From Bacteroidales bacterium (lineage in GTDB: Bacteria; Bacteroidota; Bacteroidia; Bacteroidales; Muribaculaceae), in NCBI GenBank assembly GCA_015061005.1, contig SUXJ01000001.1, positions 1 through 64,000 of the forward strand: 64,000 bases of DNA. Direction: 5' to 3'. The notes under the pieces are model-generated. The model saw nothing but the letters and a program-made list of their open reading frames with translations, was not told where the DNA came from and searched no databases. Shown one piece after another: positions 27,108 to 35,922 of this stretch (positions within the stretch are counted from its first letter, which is position 1; each line of letters begins with the position of its first letter). A program made the translations under genes and the position numbers.

Positions 27108-27478
27108 ATATTATGAGGGCATTTGCGGAAGGAGCAGTTGGAGGTGGCATTGGGGTGTCGCAGCTACGCAGCTCTGTGAGGGGGCGAGCGCGGTGACCTC
27201 ACGCTGCGCATCGCTAACGCGCTGCTTGCATGAGGCTATGTGGGAAGGCGCCGCTATGCGGCTTCCGGGGAGGGGGGCGAGCGCGGTGACCTCACGCTGC
27301 GCATCGCTAACGCGCTGCTTGCATGAGGCTACGTGGGAAGGCGCCGCTATGCGGCTTCTGGCTGCTACGCAGCGGTTTGTTTTGTGGAGATTGATTCCGG
27401 GCGGATAATTTTTGTGGGGAGATGAAACATTTGCGGGGGTGGGTGCGTTGATTATGAGTAAATAGCTTTGTAGAAGAA
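27108..27478. other. Intergenic region with GC-rich direct repeats
   Basis: No gene supported. A 248-residue minus-strand frame runs through it into the MBL gene but is compositionally biased and antisense. It contains two copies of an 85-bp repeat and several short palindromes. Confidence 0.5.
27181..27358 (+). repeat. Two 85-bp direct repeats, period 93 bp
   Basis: Copy 1 is 27181-27265 and copy 2 is 27274-27358; I see a single mismatch (tatgtggg against tacgtggg). Each carries the palindrome gccgctatgcggc. Related palindromes (gctacgcagc) flank them at about 27165 and 27362. Confidence 0.85.
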
Positions 27479-28249
27479 ATGAAACTGACGTTTTTAGGGA
27501 CCGGGACGAGTACGGGAGTGCCGGTGATAAGGTGCGAGTGCGCAACGTGTCGGAGCAGAGATGAGCACGACAAGCGGTTGCGCAGTTCGGTGATGGTGAC
27601 GTACAAAGGCAAGAACTTGCTGATTGACTGCGGCCCGGACTTCCGGGAACAGATGTTGCGGCAGAACTCACCGAATTTGGAGGCTCTGCTGATAACTCAC
27701 AGCCATTATGACCACGTTGGCGGCGTAGATGATTTGCGACCTTATTGTGCGCTGGGCGATAGTTTTCCGCTATATTGCCGCCATGATGTTGCGGAGGACC
27801 TGAGAGCGCGAGTGCCCTATTGCTTTGCCGAAGCACCCTACCCAGGCGTCCCGGCATTTACGATAACGGAGATTACAAACCGTCCGCTGAGAGTAGCCGA
27901 TATAGACACAGTGCCCTTGGAAGTGATGCACCACAGCTTGCCAATCATAGGATTTAAGATAGGCAACCTTGCATATATTACCGACGCGAAGACCATCCCG
28001 GAGTGTACGCTTCAAATCATACGCGGAATAGACACATTGGTAATCAATGCATTGCGATTTAAGGAGCATCACTCGCATCTGTCGCTTGAGCAAGCGCTGA
28101 AAGTGATTGAAGAAGTCAAACCGAGAGTGGCATATCTGACACACATGAGCCACGACATAGGACCGGCTGCAGAAACGGCATTGCGCCTGCCCGAGGGAGT
28201 GAAATTGGCCTACGACGGGTTGATAATCCACATACCCGACCCGGAGTAA
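27479..28249 (+). CDS. MBL-fold metallohydrolase, PhnP-like
   Basis: A 256-residue metallo-beta-lactamase-fold phosphodiesterase-type protein. It starts KLTFLGTGTSTGVPVIRCECATCRS, the PhnP-family N-terminus with paired cysteines, and carries the metal motif THSHYDHVGG at residues 73-82. Further ligands are in MHHSLPIIGFKI, YITDAKT and THMSHD. Family members hydrolyse cyclic phosphodiesters or nucleotides; the physiological substrate here is not known. It converges with the gamma carbonic anhydrase gene 8 bp away. Confidence 0.9.
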   Translation: MKLTFLGTGTSTGVPVIRCECATCRSRDEHDKRLRSSVMVTYKGKNLLIDCGPDFREQMLRQNSPNLEALLITHSHYDHVGGVDDLRPYCALGDSFPLYCRHDVAEDLRARVPYCFAEAPYPGVPAFTITEITNRPLRVADIDTVPLEVMHHSLPIIGFKIGNLAYITDAKTIPECTLQIIRGIDTLVINALRFKEHHSHLSLEQALKVIEEVKPRVAYLTHMSHDIGPAAETALRLPEGVKLAYDGLIIHIPDPE

Positions 28250-28257
28250 GGAGGGGG

Positions 28258-28776
28258 TTACTTTTCAGAGTACCAGCGTGAGTACATCAGATAGTTGTGG
28301 GCTATGCGTTGATTGAGGGTTTTGGATTGCTCGGGGTCAACGGGCTTGATAAACCGAGCCGGAGCCCCACCCCATAGTTCGCCCGGCGGGATTACCGTTT
28401 TAGATAAGACAACAGAGCCGGCAGCCACAATAGAGCCTTCGCCGACAACGGCATCATCCATGACTACGGCACCCATTCCGATGAGTGCGTAGTCATGAAT
28501 TTTACAACCGTGGAGAGTTACGTTGTGTCCGACGGAGACGTCATTGCCGATTTCAATTGTTGATTTCTCGTAAAGAGTGTGGAGAACGGAGCCGTCTTGA
28601 ATGTTGACTCGGTTGCCTATGCGTATGGAGTTTACATCTCCGCGAATCACAGTGTTGAACCAGATGGAACATTCATTGCCGATCACGACATCGCCAATCA
28701 CAGTGGCATTTTCAGCCAAGAAGCAATCACTGCCAATTTCGGGAGTGAAGCCCCTTACGGGAATGATTAACGGCAT
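28258..28776 (-). CDS. Gamma-carbonic-anhydrase-family hexapeptide protein
   Basis: A 172-residue left-handed beta-helix protein with repeated hexapeptides (ENATVIGDVVIGNECSIWFNTVIRGDVNSIRIGNRVNIQDGSVLH and onward). Zinc-ligand-type histidines appear in SVLHTLYEK, VGHNVTLHG and nearby, as in the YrdA/PaaY/CaiE-like gamma-CA group. Carbonic anhydrase activity is possible but often low in this subgroup. It overlaps the end of the aminopeptidase P gene by 10 bp and is the last gene of the leftward operon. Confidence 0.88.
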   Translation of the reverse strand: MPLIIPVRGFTPEIGSDCFLAENATVIGDVVIGNECSIWFNTVIRGDVNSIRIGNRVNIQDGSVLHTLYEKSTIEIGNDVSVGHNVTLHGCKIHDYALIGMGAVVMDDAVVGEGSIVAAGSVVLSKTVIPPGELWGGAPARFIKPVDPEQSKTLNQRIAHNYLMYSRWYSEK

Positions 28777-30563
28777 AACTTTTCAGTTTTACGGATAAGC
28801 CATTGACGCTGCTCATCAGTTTCGAGCAAGGGGAGAAGACCGGTACGCACCTTTTCGTGATACTCATTGACCCAACTGATTTCCTCATCACTCATAATTG
28901 AGGTTTCAAAGAGATTGATATCGAAGGGGAAGAGAGTGAGCGGTTCAAAGGAATAGAAATTGCCAAATTCTTCGTTGCTGACATTGGAGGGAACGCAGAG
29001 CACGAGGTTTTCGCAACGAATGCCGTGGATGCCTGCGCGATAAAGTCCGGGTTCATTAGAGGTAATCATGCCGGGACGAAGCGCCACGGGGACATGATTG
29101 AGACGAATGCTTTGAGGTCCTTCATGAACATTGAGAAAATGACCCACACCATGACCGGTGCCGTGGAGATACGTAAGACCTTGCTTCCAAAGGGCTATAC
29201 GCGCGAACGAATCGAGTTGGTCACCTCGAGTGCCTTCAGGGAAAATTGCTGTAGAAACCGCAATGTGGCCCTTCATAACGAGGGTGAAGTCAGTTTTTTC
29301 TTGTTGAGAAGGAGTTCCGAGTGCCACGGTTCGAGTGATGTCGGTCGTGCCATCAAGGTACTGCGCACCGCTATCAACGAGGAGCAAACCACGCGGTTCG
29401 ATAACAGAAGCAGACTCCGGAGTTGCACTATAGTGAACAATAGCACCGTGAGGTCCGTAGCCGGCAATCGTTTCAAAGGAATTATCCACGTAGAGGTCAC
29501 CTTGAGAGCGGAACCGGGTGGCAAGAGAGTCAATGTCCAATTCCGTAGTTGTTTCGCCGGCAGCCAGACGCCGTTCGATTTCCATGAAGAGCTTAACGAG
29601 AGCGACACCATCGCGAGCCATCGCACAGCGCATACCCTCGATTTGAGTAACGTTCTTAACCGCTTTAGGCAAAGCCACGACAGAAGCTCCGGTGAGGGCA
29701 TGTTTACCGATGACGGCTGCGAGAGTGTGGGCAGTACGCGCAGGTTCTATATAAACGCGAGCCTCCTTAGGCAGCAAAGCCAAGAAGCGCGATACGGATT
29801 CGTAGGGAGCTGTGTCAACGCCGATTTCGCTGAGAGCGGCTTGAGTTTTTTCGTCAACTTTTTCGGGATTAATAAACAACACCGATGAGTCAGCAGAGAG
29901 ATAAAGGAAGGCAGTTGCGACAGGATTGCACGGCACATCAGATGAGCGCACGTTGAGAATCCAAGCTATTTCATCGAGAGCTGAAATGAACAAAGCATTT
30001 GCACCGACACCAGCAGCAGCTTCCAATACACGCGAGATTTTAGACGATGCCGACTCTCCGGCATATTTCACATCATGGAGAAACAGCGAATCGCCGGGCA
30101 ACAGTGGGCGACCCGCCCAGAGGTCGTTGATGGGAGCGAAGTTAGTGTCGAGAATAATACCGGCAGCAGAAAAAGCATCGTGAAGTCGATTGACGTCAGT
30201 AACAGAGAACACCATGCCATCGATGCCAACGCTTGAATCAGGCAACAAATTGGCACACAACCACGCTTCGATGGAAGGTGTTCCGGGCAATCCGTCCTTC
30301 ATCAATTCGATGCCGGTATCATCAAGTTGCTGAGCGGCTTGCAAGAAATAGCGAGAATCGGTCCAGAGCAAAGCTCGGTCGGCAGTGACGACCAAAGAGC
30401 CTGCCGAACCGGTGAAACCGCTCAGCCATTGACGCACTTGCCAATGTTCGGCGAGGTATTCACTTTGGTGAGCGTCCGTTTGAGGAATAATAACTGCCGA
30501 GATGCCGGCTTCGTTCATTTTTGCGCGCAGAGCATCAAGTCGCGCCATAATTATGCTGTTCAT
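28767..30563 (-). CDS. pepP: Xaa-Pro aminopeptidase (M24B)
   Basis: A 598-residue three-domain aminopeptidase P of the long eukaryote-like type, which removes N-terminal residues preceding proline. Two N-terminal creatinase-like domains precede the pita-bread catalytic domain. Metal ligands are visible as LLVDSGAQYLDGTTDITR (two Asp), GHGVGHFLNVHE (His), TSNEPGLY (Glu) and GIRCENLV (Glu). No signal peptide, so cytoplasmic peptide turnover is expected. It lies 25 bp after the ABC transporter stop in the same operon. It is only distantly related to the 389-residue M24 peptidase at 39092. Confidence 0.93.
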   Translation of the reverse strand: MNSIIMARLDALRAKMNEAGISAVIIPQTDAHQSEYLAEHWQVRQWLSGFTGSAGSLVVTADRALLWTDSRYFLQAAQQLDDTGIELMKDGLPGTPSIEAWLCANLLPDSSVGIDGMVFSVTDVNRLHDAFSAAGIILDTNFAPINDLWAGRPLLPGDSLFLHDVKYAGESASSKISRVLEAAAGVGANALFISALDEIAWILNVRSSDVPCNPVATAFLYLSADSSVLFINPEKVDEKTQAALSEIGVDTAPYESVSRFLALLPKEARVYIEPARTAHTLAAVIGKHALTGASVVALPKAVKNVTQIEGMRCAMARDGVALVKLFMEIERRLAAGETTTELDIDSLATRFRSQGDLYVDNSFETIAGYGPHGAIVHYSATPESASVIEPRGLLLVDSGAQYLDGTTDITRTVALGTPSQQEKTDFTLVMKGHIAVSTAIFPEGTRGDQLDSFARIALWKQGLTYLHGTGHGVGHFLNVHEGPQSIRLNHVPVALRPGMITSNEPGLYRAGIHGIRCENLVLCVPSNVSNEEFGNFYSFEPLTLFPFDINLFETSIMSDEEISWVNEYHEKVRTGLLPLLETDEQRQWLIRKTEKLCR

Positions 30564-30588
30564 ATAAAAAAGTTCTGTTAAATATTTG

Positions 30589-32424
30589 TTACTTATTTAG
30601 TTGTTGCATTTCTACGAGTCTGGTATAAGCACCGTTTTTGTTCATGAGTTGCTCATGCGTTCCCGATTCGATTATGTAGCCATCATTCATCACCGCGATA
30701 AGGTCGGCATTGCGAATTGTGCTCAGACGGTGAGCAATGACCAGAGTGGTTCGGTTTTTCATCAGACGCTCAAGCGCTTCTTGGACCACCTGTTCGTTTT
30801 CGCTATCAAGGGCGGACGTTGCTTCGTCGAGGATGAGTATTTGAGGATTCTTGAGAATGGCACGCGCAATGCTTAAACGCTGACGCTGTCCGCCGGAAAG
30901 ACGACACCCACGGTCACCGATAGGCGTTTGATAGCCGTTTTCCATGTCAACGATAAATTCATGGGCATTGGCGATTCGAGCAGCAGCCTCTACATCGGCC
31001 TGAGTGGCATTTTCCACGCCGAAAGCAATGTTGTTGAACACGGTATCGTTAAACAAAATGGCTTCTTGATTGACATTGCCCATGAAACTGCGCAGATGAG
31101 TTACTCTCATGTCGCGAACATCAACGCCATCGATAGTTATTGAACCGCTGACAACATCATAGAACCTCGGGAGCAAATCGGCCATTGTGCTCTTTCCGGA
31201 ACCGCTTTGTCCGACAAGAGCAACAGTGGCACCGGCCGGTATATGGAGATTTACATCCTTGACAACTTGCACTTCGCCGTCGTAACTGAACGATACGTTA
31301 TTATAGCATATCTCACCTTTAAGCTTTGAGATTTCGCGAGGATTTACAGGATCGGTGATAGGATTGTCGGCTGAAAGAATACGATCTACACGCTCCAAAG
31401 ACGCCATGCCGCGACGAATGGCGTAAGTGGCACGCGAAATCTCTTTAACGGGATTGATAATACTATAAAAAATGACCAGATAATAGATAAATTCCTGAGC
31501 ACTGAGAGAACTATCGCCGCTAAGAATCAGATTGCCGCCAAACCACAAAACAATGGCAATGGTAATAGTACCCAAAAACTCGCTCATGGGGTGAGCCAAC
31601 GATTGGCGTCGCATCACTCGGTTGTTAAGGCGATAAAGCACCTGACTTTCGTCATGGAAACGCTTTCTGACCTTCTTTTCAGCCACAAATGCCTTGATTA
31701 TACGTAATCCGCCGAGAGTTTCCTCTATGTTGCTCATGATTCTGCCCCATTGATTCTGAGACGCCAACGATGCAGCTTTCAGTTTGCGTCCAACTGCCCC
31801 CATCAGCCAACCGGCAAGAGGCAACAAGACAAAAACAAACAGCGTAAGCTTCCAAGAAACCATGAGCATCATGGTCAGGCAAGCAATTGCCATTATCGGA
31901 TTCTTAAACATCAAATCAACCGACTGCATAATTGAATTCTCAACCTCAGCGACGTCGCCGGTCATTCGAGCAATTACGTCTCCTTTTCGCTCATTGGTAA
32001 AAAATCCGATAGGGAGAGATGTTACTTTGTCGTAGATGGTGTTACGAATGTCGCGCACCACTCCGGAGCGCATTGGAATAATGAAATACGTTGCCAAATA
32101 TTGCACTCCACACTTTAGGCCGGTCATTATAACTAAAACCACTCCGAGGAAAGCCAGAGTTGCAGAAGGCCCAAAGCTGGAAATGGAAGTTTGCGTGTAG
32201 TAGTAAAAATTATTGACTACGGATTCTCGAAAGTTGTCCAAAGACATGGGCATGAGGGCATACTCCTCGGTTTTTAACTCAAAGAGCATTTCGAGAATCG
32301 GAATAAGTAATGCAAACGAAAAAAGGGTCATAAACGCCGCGAGCAGATTGAACGAGACGTTAAGTATGAGATACTTCTTGTAAGGTCCCAAGAAGCGACG
32401 CAGAACCAAAAAAAAGTCTTTCAT
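30589..32424 (-). CDS. MsbA-like ABC exporter (fused permease and ATPase)
   Basis: A 611-residue half-transporter. The N-terminal six-span type-1 exporter domain (about residues 15-320) contains VTSLPIGFFTNERKGDVIARMTGD, the usual coupling-helix region. The C-terminal ATPase has Walker A GQSGSGKST, Q-loop GNVNQEAILF, signature LSGGQRQRLS, Walker B ILILDEATSALD and H-loop VIAHRLST. It works as a homodimer in the inner membrane. Lipid A or other lipid flipping (MsbA) is the most likely role but cannot be proved from sequence. It lies 9 bp downstream of the S9 peptidase. Confidence 0.92.
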   Translation of the reverse strand: MKDFFLVLRRFLGPYKKYLILNVSFNLLAAFMTLFSFALLIPILEMLFELKTEEYALMPMSLDNFRESVVNNFYYYTQTSISSFGPSATLAFLGVVLVIMTGLKCGVQYLATYFIIPMRSGVVRDIRNTIYDKVTSLPIGFFTNERKGDVIARMTGDVAEVENSIMQSVDLMFKNPIMAIACLTMMLMVSWKLTLFVFVLLPLAGWLMGAVGRKLKAASLASQNQWGRIMSNIEETLGGLRIIKAFVAEKKVRKRFHDESQVLYRLNNRVMRRQSLAHPMSEFLGTITIAIVLWFGGNLILSGDSSLSAQEFIYYLVIFYSIINPVKEISRATYAIRRGMASLERVDRILSADNPITDPVNPREISKLKGEICYNNVSFSYDGEVQVVKDVNLHIPAGATVALVGQSGSGKSTMADLLPRFYDVVSGSITIDGVDVRDMRVTHLRSFMGNVNQEAILFNDTVFNNIAFGVENATQADVEAAARIANAHEFIVDMENGYQTPIGDRGCRLSGGQRQRLSIARAILKNPQILILDEATSALDSENEQVVQEALERLMKNRTTLVIAHRLSTIRNADLIAVMNDGYIIESGTHEQLMNKNGAYTRLVEMQQLNK

Positions 32425-32433
32425 CAGAAATAA

Positions 32434-34977
32434 TTAAAGATTACGCTCGGGGTAAAGGTCATTCCACCACGAAGGGTCATCATGGAGCCAACGCTCGAAC
32501 CATGCCATGATAGAATTATGCCAAAGTATGCGCTTGGGATAATCGGAAATGAAATGGTTTTCGCCTTCAACGCTGATGAATTCCACGGGCTTTCCAAGAA
32601 TGCGCAAAGCATTGAAGATTTGGATACTTTCACCGATAGGCACGTTGGTATCGGCAGTTCCGTGGAGAAGAAGCAACGGAGTGTTAATCTTATCTGCATT
32701 GAAGAGTGAACCTTGCTTTGTGAAAAGGTCGGGATTATTCCATGGATAAGACTCTGCAGCGGCTTTGGAGTTATAAGTGTAGCCCCAATATCCTTCACCC
32801 CAATAAGAAGTTACGTTTGAAATTCCGGCATGGCTGACAGCCGCTGAGAACATCGGAGTCAAAGTTTGGAGATATTGAGTCATAAATCCGCCATAGGAAG
32901 CGCCGAGACAGCCGATTTTTTCGGCATTTACGAAAGGATGAGCCTCACAGAACTTCTGAACGCCTTCGATTATTTCATTGGCAGTTCGCTTGCCCCAAGC
33001 ATTGACATGTCGCGCCGAGAACTCCTGTCCGTAGCCTGTTGTTCCGGAGGGGTTAAGCACATAAACCACGTAATCGCGTGAGGCAAAGAGCTGAGGAGTA
33101 TAGGGCTGGGTGATAGATTTTGCAGTGGGTGAAGTCCCGCCATAATAATACACGATGAGCGGATATTTCTTTTCAGGATCAAAGTTCGGCGGATAGCAAA
33201 TGATGCCATCTATTTCAGAGCCGTCAGTGGCTGTGAATTTCCATGACTCAACTTTTCCGAGATCGATTTTTGCGAGATCATCAGCTCTCGGGTCAGCGAT
33301 AACGGAAGTACGATTCTTTTTAATATTCAGAACAAAGGCTTTCCACGCTGCATGATAGCTATGACCGGAATAAGCAATTCTCTCAGCCGATTCATCGCCC
33401 ATAGAGGCAGAAATGACATTGTCGATATCAGTGGCTAATTTAGTGAACTTGCCGGTTTCGGGATTCAAGCTATAAAGATTGTGGCCAAATCCTTCTTCAG
33501 CTCTCAAATAGATTTGATTATCGGCAACATTCCATGAAATGATTTGCGCAACACTGGGATCAAAATTGAAAGTCATGGGTTTGACTTGTTTTGATGCCAC
33601 ATCCATCAGATAAAGCTGCACATCGTAATCGTTAGCAATGGGTTCCGGACCGCAATTTTTACCGAGTTCGTTGAACGCAGACGGAGAGCCCGAGAAAAGT
33701 ACCTTAGTGGCATCGGGAGAGAAACACCCGGAAGACACAAATGCCGGAGAGGGAGCGATGAGGGTATCGGCCTTCAAGGTATTAACATCGAGGACATAAA
33801 AGGTGGTGCGGTAGAATGGACGAGCAGTTGGGTATTCCCACGTAGTGGAACAAAGAAGTTTTGAACCGTCGCGTGAGATGTCGTTAATCCAAGTTGAATG
33901 ATTTCCGAAAGTCAGACGTTCAGAGATACCCGTTTCGGGGTTGAAACGCACAATGAAGCTGCGAGTACGATCGCCGGGCTGACGGTCATCGGGGGTTGCA
34001 TATCGGCGGAGAGGTCCTTGCTCTTTGACTCCTTCATCAATATGAGAATAATAAATGGCATCACCTGCAGGACTCCAAGTAAAGTTATCAACGGGGACGG
34101 ACTCGGCATAGACTTGCTGCTTGCCGGTTACGGGATCTACAAGAATCACATCGAATCCGTCAGCCACCTTGCGCGTCATATACAGTTTTGAGCCTAATGG
34201 CATCCATTTTACCCCTGCGGGAAGATTGGCATTTACTTCTTTACCGGAACGCAAATCGGTGAGAGTTGCATAGCTATTGCTTCTGTCGGCACTGTAATAG
34301 TTGAAGAAATAAGTGATCAGATACTTACCATCGGGACTCATTGACAATCCGGATACACGATTGCCGTATTGCGTATCATCGAGATTGAAACGACGCAACA
34401 AATCGGGAGCAGCTACCAAAACGGCATCTTCGAATCCAGCATCAGGAACAAATTCAACAGCTACGGAGGGTTGCGCAACGGAGTCGGCAGCCTGAGCGAG
34501 CAGCCTAACCGTAAGAACCACATCACGTTCCGGCTCCAAACGCAAGGGAGCGGAGGCAGTGGATTGCGGAGTGATAGAATCTTTTTCAGACGTTAGCTTG
34601 GAAGAAAAATCAGCACCGTTAAGTTCCACCATAAAAGGCAATTGGGAGGTAACCTTAAGTTGACCCTTAGCAAAACGTTGAGAGCGCATATTTGTTTGCA
34701 GTAACTGAATGGCGGCATTCTCAGCCGGAGCAGGAGTCAACTGAATAATTCCGGCAGAATCAGCAAAAACAATATTCCCCTTTACGTTCTTACGAGTTCG
34801 TGATTTCAACAAATCAACGGACTTAAATTTTTCGCCTGCCGGAGAAATTGAATCATTCATAAAAGGAGTTCTAACCTCAATGGGGGCCGACATACGCCAC
34901 GATTCAACTTTAAAAGTTTCAGCACCGGCAGACAACACACATGCAACTGCCACCAGTGCAAAAGTTTTTTTAATCAT
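32434..34977 (-). CDS. S9 family (prolyl-oligopeptidase/DPP-like) serine peptidase
   Basis: About 847 residues from the ATG at 34977, chosen over the longer frame start at 35016 because it begins a clean signal peptide (MIKKTFALVAVACVLSAGAE). An N-terminal beta-propeller (TolB-like blades such as GLSMSPDGKYLITYFF) precedes the alpha/beta-hydrolase domain. The catalytic residues are visible: Ser in GASYGGFM, Asp in HGTADTNVP and His in ENHFISD. Periplasmic cleavage of oligopeptides is expected. It heads the leftward operon with the ABC exporter, pepP and gamma-CA. Confidence 0.92.
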   Translation of the reverse strand: MIKKTFALVAVACVLSAGAETFKVESWRMSAPIEVRTPFMNDSISPAGEKFKSVDLLKSRTRKNVKGNIVFADSAGIIQLTPAPAENAAIQLLQTNMRSQRFAKGQLKVTSQLPFMVELNGADFSSKLTSEKDSITPQSTASAPLRLEPERDVVLTVRLLAQAADSVAQPSVAVEFVPDAGFEDAVLVAAPDLLRRFNLDDTQYGNRVSGLSMSPDGKYLITYFFNYYSADRSNSYATLTDLRSGKEVNANLPAGVKWMPLGSKLYMTRKVADGFDVILVDPVTGKQQVYAESVPVDNFTWSPAGDAIYYSHIDEGVKEQGPLRRYATPDDRQPGDRTRSFIVRFNPETGISERLTFGNHSTWINDISRDGSKLLCSTTWEYPTARPFYRTTFYVLDVNTLKADTLIAPSPAFVSSGCFSPDATKVLFSGSPSAFNELGKNCGPEPIANDYDVQLYLMDVASKQVKPMTFNFDPSVAQIISWNVADNQIYLRAEEGFGHNLYSLNPETGKFTKLATDIDNVISASMGDESAERIAYSGHSYHAAWKAFVLNIKKNRTSVIADPRADDLAKIDLGKVESWKFTATDGSEIDGIICYPPNFDPEKKYPLIVYYYGGTSPTAKSITQPYTPQLFASRDYVVYVLNPSGTTGYGQEFSARHVNAWGKRTANEIIEGVQKFCEAHPFVNAEKIGCLGASYGGFMTQYLQTLTPMFSAAVSHAGISNVTSYWGEGYWGYTYNSKAAAESYPWNNPDLFTKQGSLFNADKINTPLLLLHGTADTNVPIGESIQIFNALRILGKPVEFISVEGENHFISDYPKRILWHNSIMAWFERWLHDDPSWWNDLYPERNL

Positions 34978-35013
34978 CAGATAAGAAGATAGAAGATTGT
35001 TAATTTTTTGGTA

Positions 35014-35021
35014 CAAATTTA
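35014..35021 (-). promoter_or_regulatory. -7 box for the S9 peptidase operon
   Basis: TAAATTTG on the minus strand, 37 bp upstream of the S9 ATG at 34977. No clear -33 element. It is divergent from the promoter at 35041-35071. Confidence 0.6.
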
Positions 35022-35040
35022 CGCATTTTTTCTCAATAAG

Positions 35041-35071
35041 TTTGTATTTTTGGATAATATGCGTAAATTTG
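35041..35071 (+). promoter_or_regulatory. Promoter of the zapA-rny operon
   Basis: TTTG (35041-35044), 19 bp, then TAAATTTG (35064-35071): a full Bacteroidetes promoter match, 20 bp before the start of the first gene. Confidence 0.8.
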
Positions 35072-35090
35072 TGGTGAAATTCGGAGAATT

Positions 35091-35387
35091 ATGGCCGAAC
35101 ACGTACAGGAAATAACCGATAGCATCCGCGCCAAAATCGGGGTGATACTCGATAGGCAAAACATGCTTGTTCAGCAGATTGCGAACGAGCGAGCTGAGTC
35201 TGCGGCACTGCGCACAAAAGTGGAAGAGTTATCGGAAGAAGTCAGGCGTTTAAAAGCCGACAAAGAGTACCTGACGGTGATGCGCGCCGTTGCGATAACC
35301 CCGCAACAAGCGGAGCAGAGTAGAGCCTTGTTAGCCGGATTAGTGCGTGAGATTGATCGATGCATCGCTGAACTAAAAGCCTGCTGA
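35091..35387 (+). CDS. Small coiled-coil protein preceding ZapA
   Basis: A 98-residue, almost fully alpha-helical protein with heptad-like spacing between about residues 20 and 65 (VEELSEEVRRLKADKEYL) and no membrane segment. No enzyme family is recognised. It overlaps zapA as TGATG, so the two are translationally coupled, and it begins just after a strong promoter. By context it may act with ZapA at the division ring, as ZapB-type coiled coils do, but that is inference from position and shape. Confidence 0.75.
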   Translation: MAEHVQEITDSIRAKIGVILDRQNMLVQQIANERAESAALRTKVEELSEEVRRLKADKEYLTVMRAVAITPQQAEQSRALLAGLVREIDRCIAELKAC

Positions 35388-35683
35388 TGCAAATGAGCGA
35401 TAAACAAAACATAACGATTCAGCTTGCAGGTCAGCCCAAAATACCATTGGCGATAGACCGAGCCGACGAAGAGATGATGCGAAAAGCAGAGAAGATGGTA
35501 AACGACTTATGGCATCGTTGGCATACTGAAAAGTTTGCAGCAGAACCGCAGCTGAAAGTGATGGCTCGAGTAGCTTTTCAGTTTGCCGTACTCTACCTTC
35601 GCGGAGAGCGTAACGCGGCAGACCTTAAGGCTCTTGAAGAAAGCCTCGATGATATGCTCAAAAATCTGCCCGGTCTTGAGTAA
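35387..35683 (+). CDS. zapA: Cell division protein ZapA
   Basis: A 98-residue ZapA-family protein (a second ATG at 35393 is equally likely). The N-terminal half reads NITIQLAGQPKIPLAIDRADEEMMRKAEKMVN, the ZapA beta-alpha head, followed by a long C-terminal helix (FAVLYLRGERNAADLKALEESLDDML). ZapA cross-links FtsZ filaments at midcell. Synteny with the upstream coiled-coil gene and downstream rny is common in Bacteroidetes, as far as I know. Confidence 0.85.
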   Translation: MQMSDKQNITIQLAGQPKIPLAIDRADEEMMRKAEKMVNDLWHRWHTEKFAAEPQLKVMARVAFQFAVLYLRGERNAADLKALEESLDDMLKNLPGLE

Positions 35684-35689
35684 GCAGAC

Positions 35690-35850
35690 TGAAAAGGGAG
35701 CAGCATTGACCAATCGAAACACATAGGACTCCGAGAGCGGAGTTGCACACGCACGAACCCACATTCTCCGGCATCATACAGCAAGCGCGATGTCCGACCG
35801 GAGTTTGCGGGTTGTTTAGTATAAATATCAGACGGACACGCCATAACCTA
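35690..35850 (+). ncRNA. Candidate structured ncRNA between zapA and rny (6S-like by position)
   Basis: A gap of about 240 bp with strong local structure. There is a hairpin gactccg-agag-cggagt near 35728-35744. A long stem aaccc/gggtt plus ctccgg/ccggag is separated by a symmetrical 5-nt internal loop, with a further gcatc/gatg pairing in its tip (about 35756-35812). 6S RNA follows zapA in many bacteria, which is why I suggest it. I could not find the closing stem expected of 6S, so the identity is open. Confidence 0.4.
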
Positions 35851-35922
35851 TCAAAATTAAACAACAAGTATAAAACGAGAGATTACATTTACGATTTTAA
35901 ACCTTAAAAACCATAAACACAA

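Noticed and set aside
27181-27358. Direct repeats as a short CRISPR
   Set aside because: Only two 85-bp units with an 8-bp spacer; far outside CRISPR dimensions and no cas genes.
27463-27470. TAGCTTTG as a promoter for the MBL gene
   Set aside because: The predicted start would fall 1-3 nt before the ATG and no -33 element fits. Possible but not supported enough to list.
27111-27857. 248-residue minus-strand open frame
   Set aside because: Runs over the non-coding repeats and antisense to the MBL gene. Internal sequence repetition comes from the 93-bp direct repeat, not from a protein.
29025-29888. 287-residue plus-strand open frame
   Set aside because: Antisense to pepP, which has all five metal ligands; no family pattern in the shadow.
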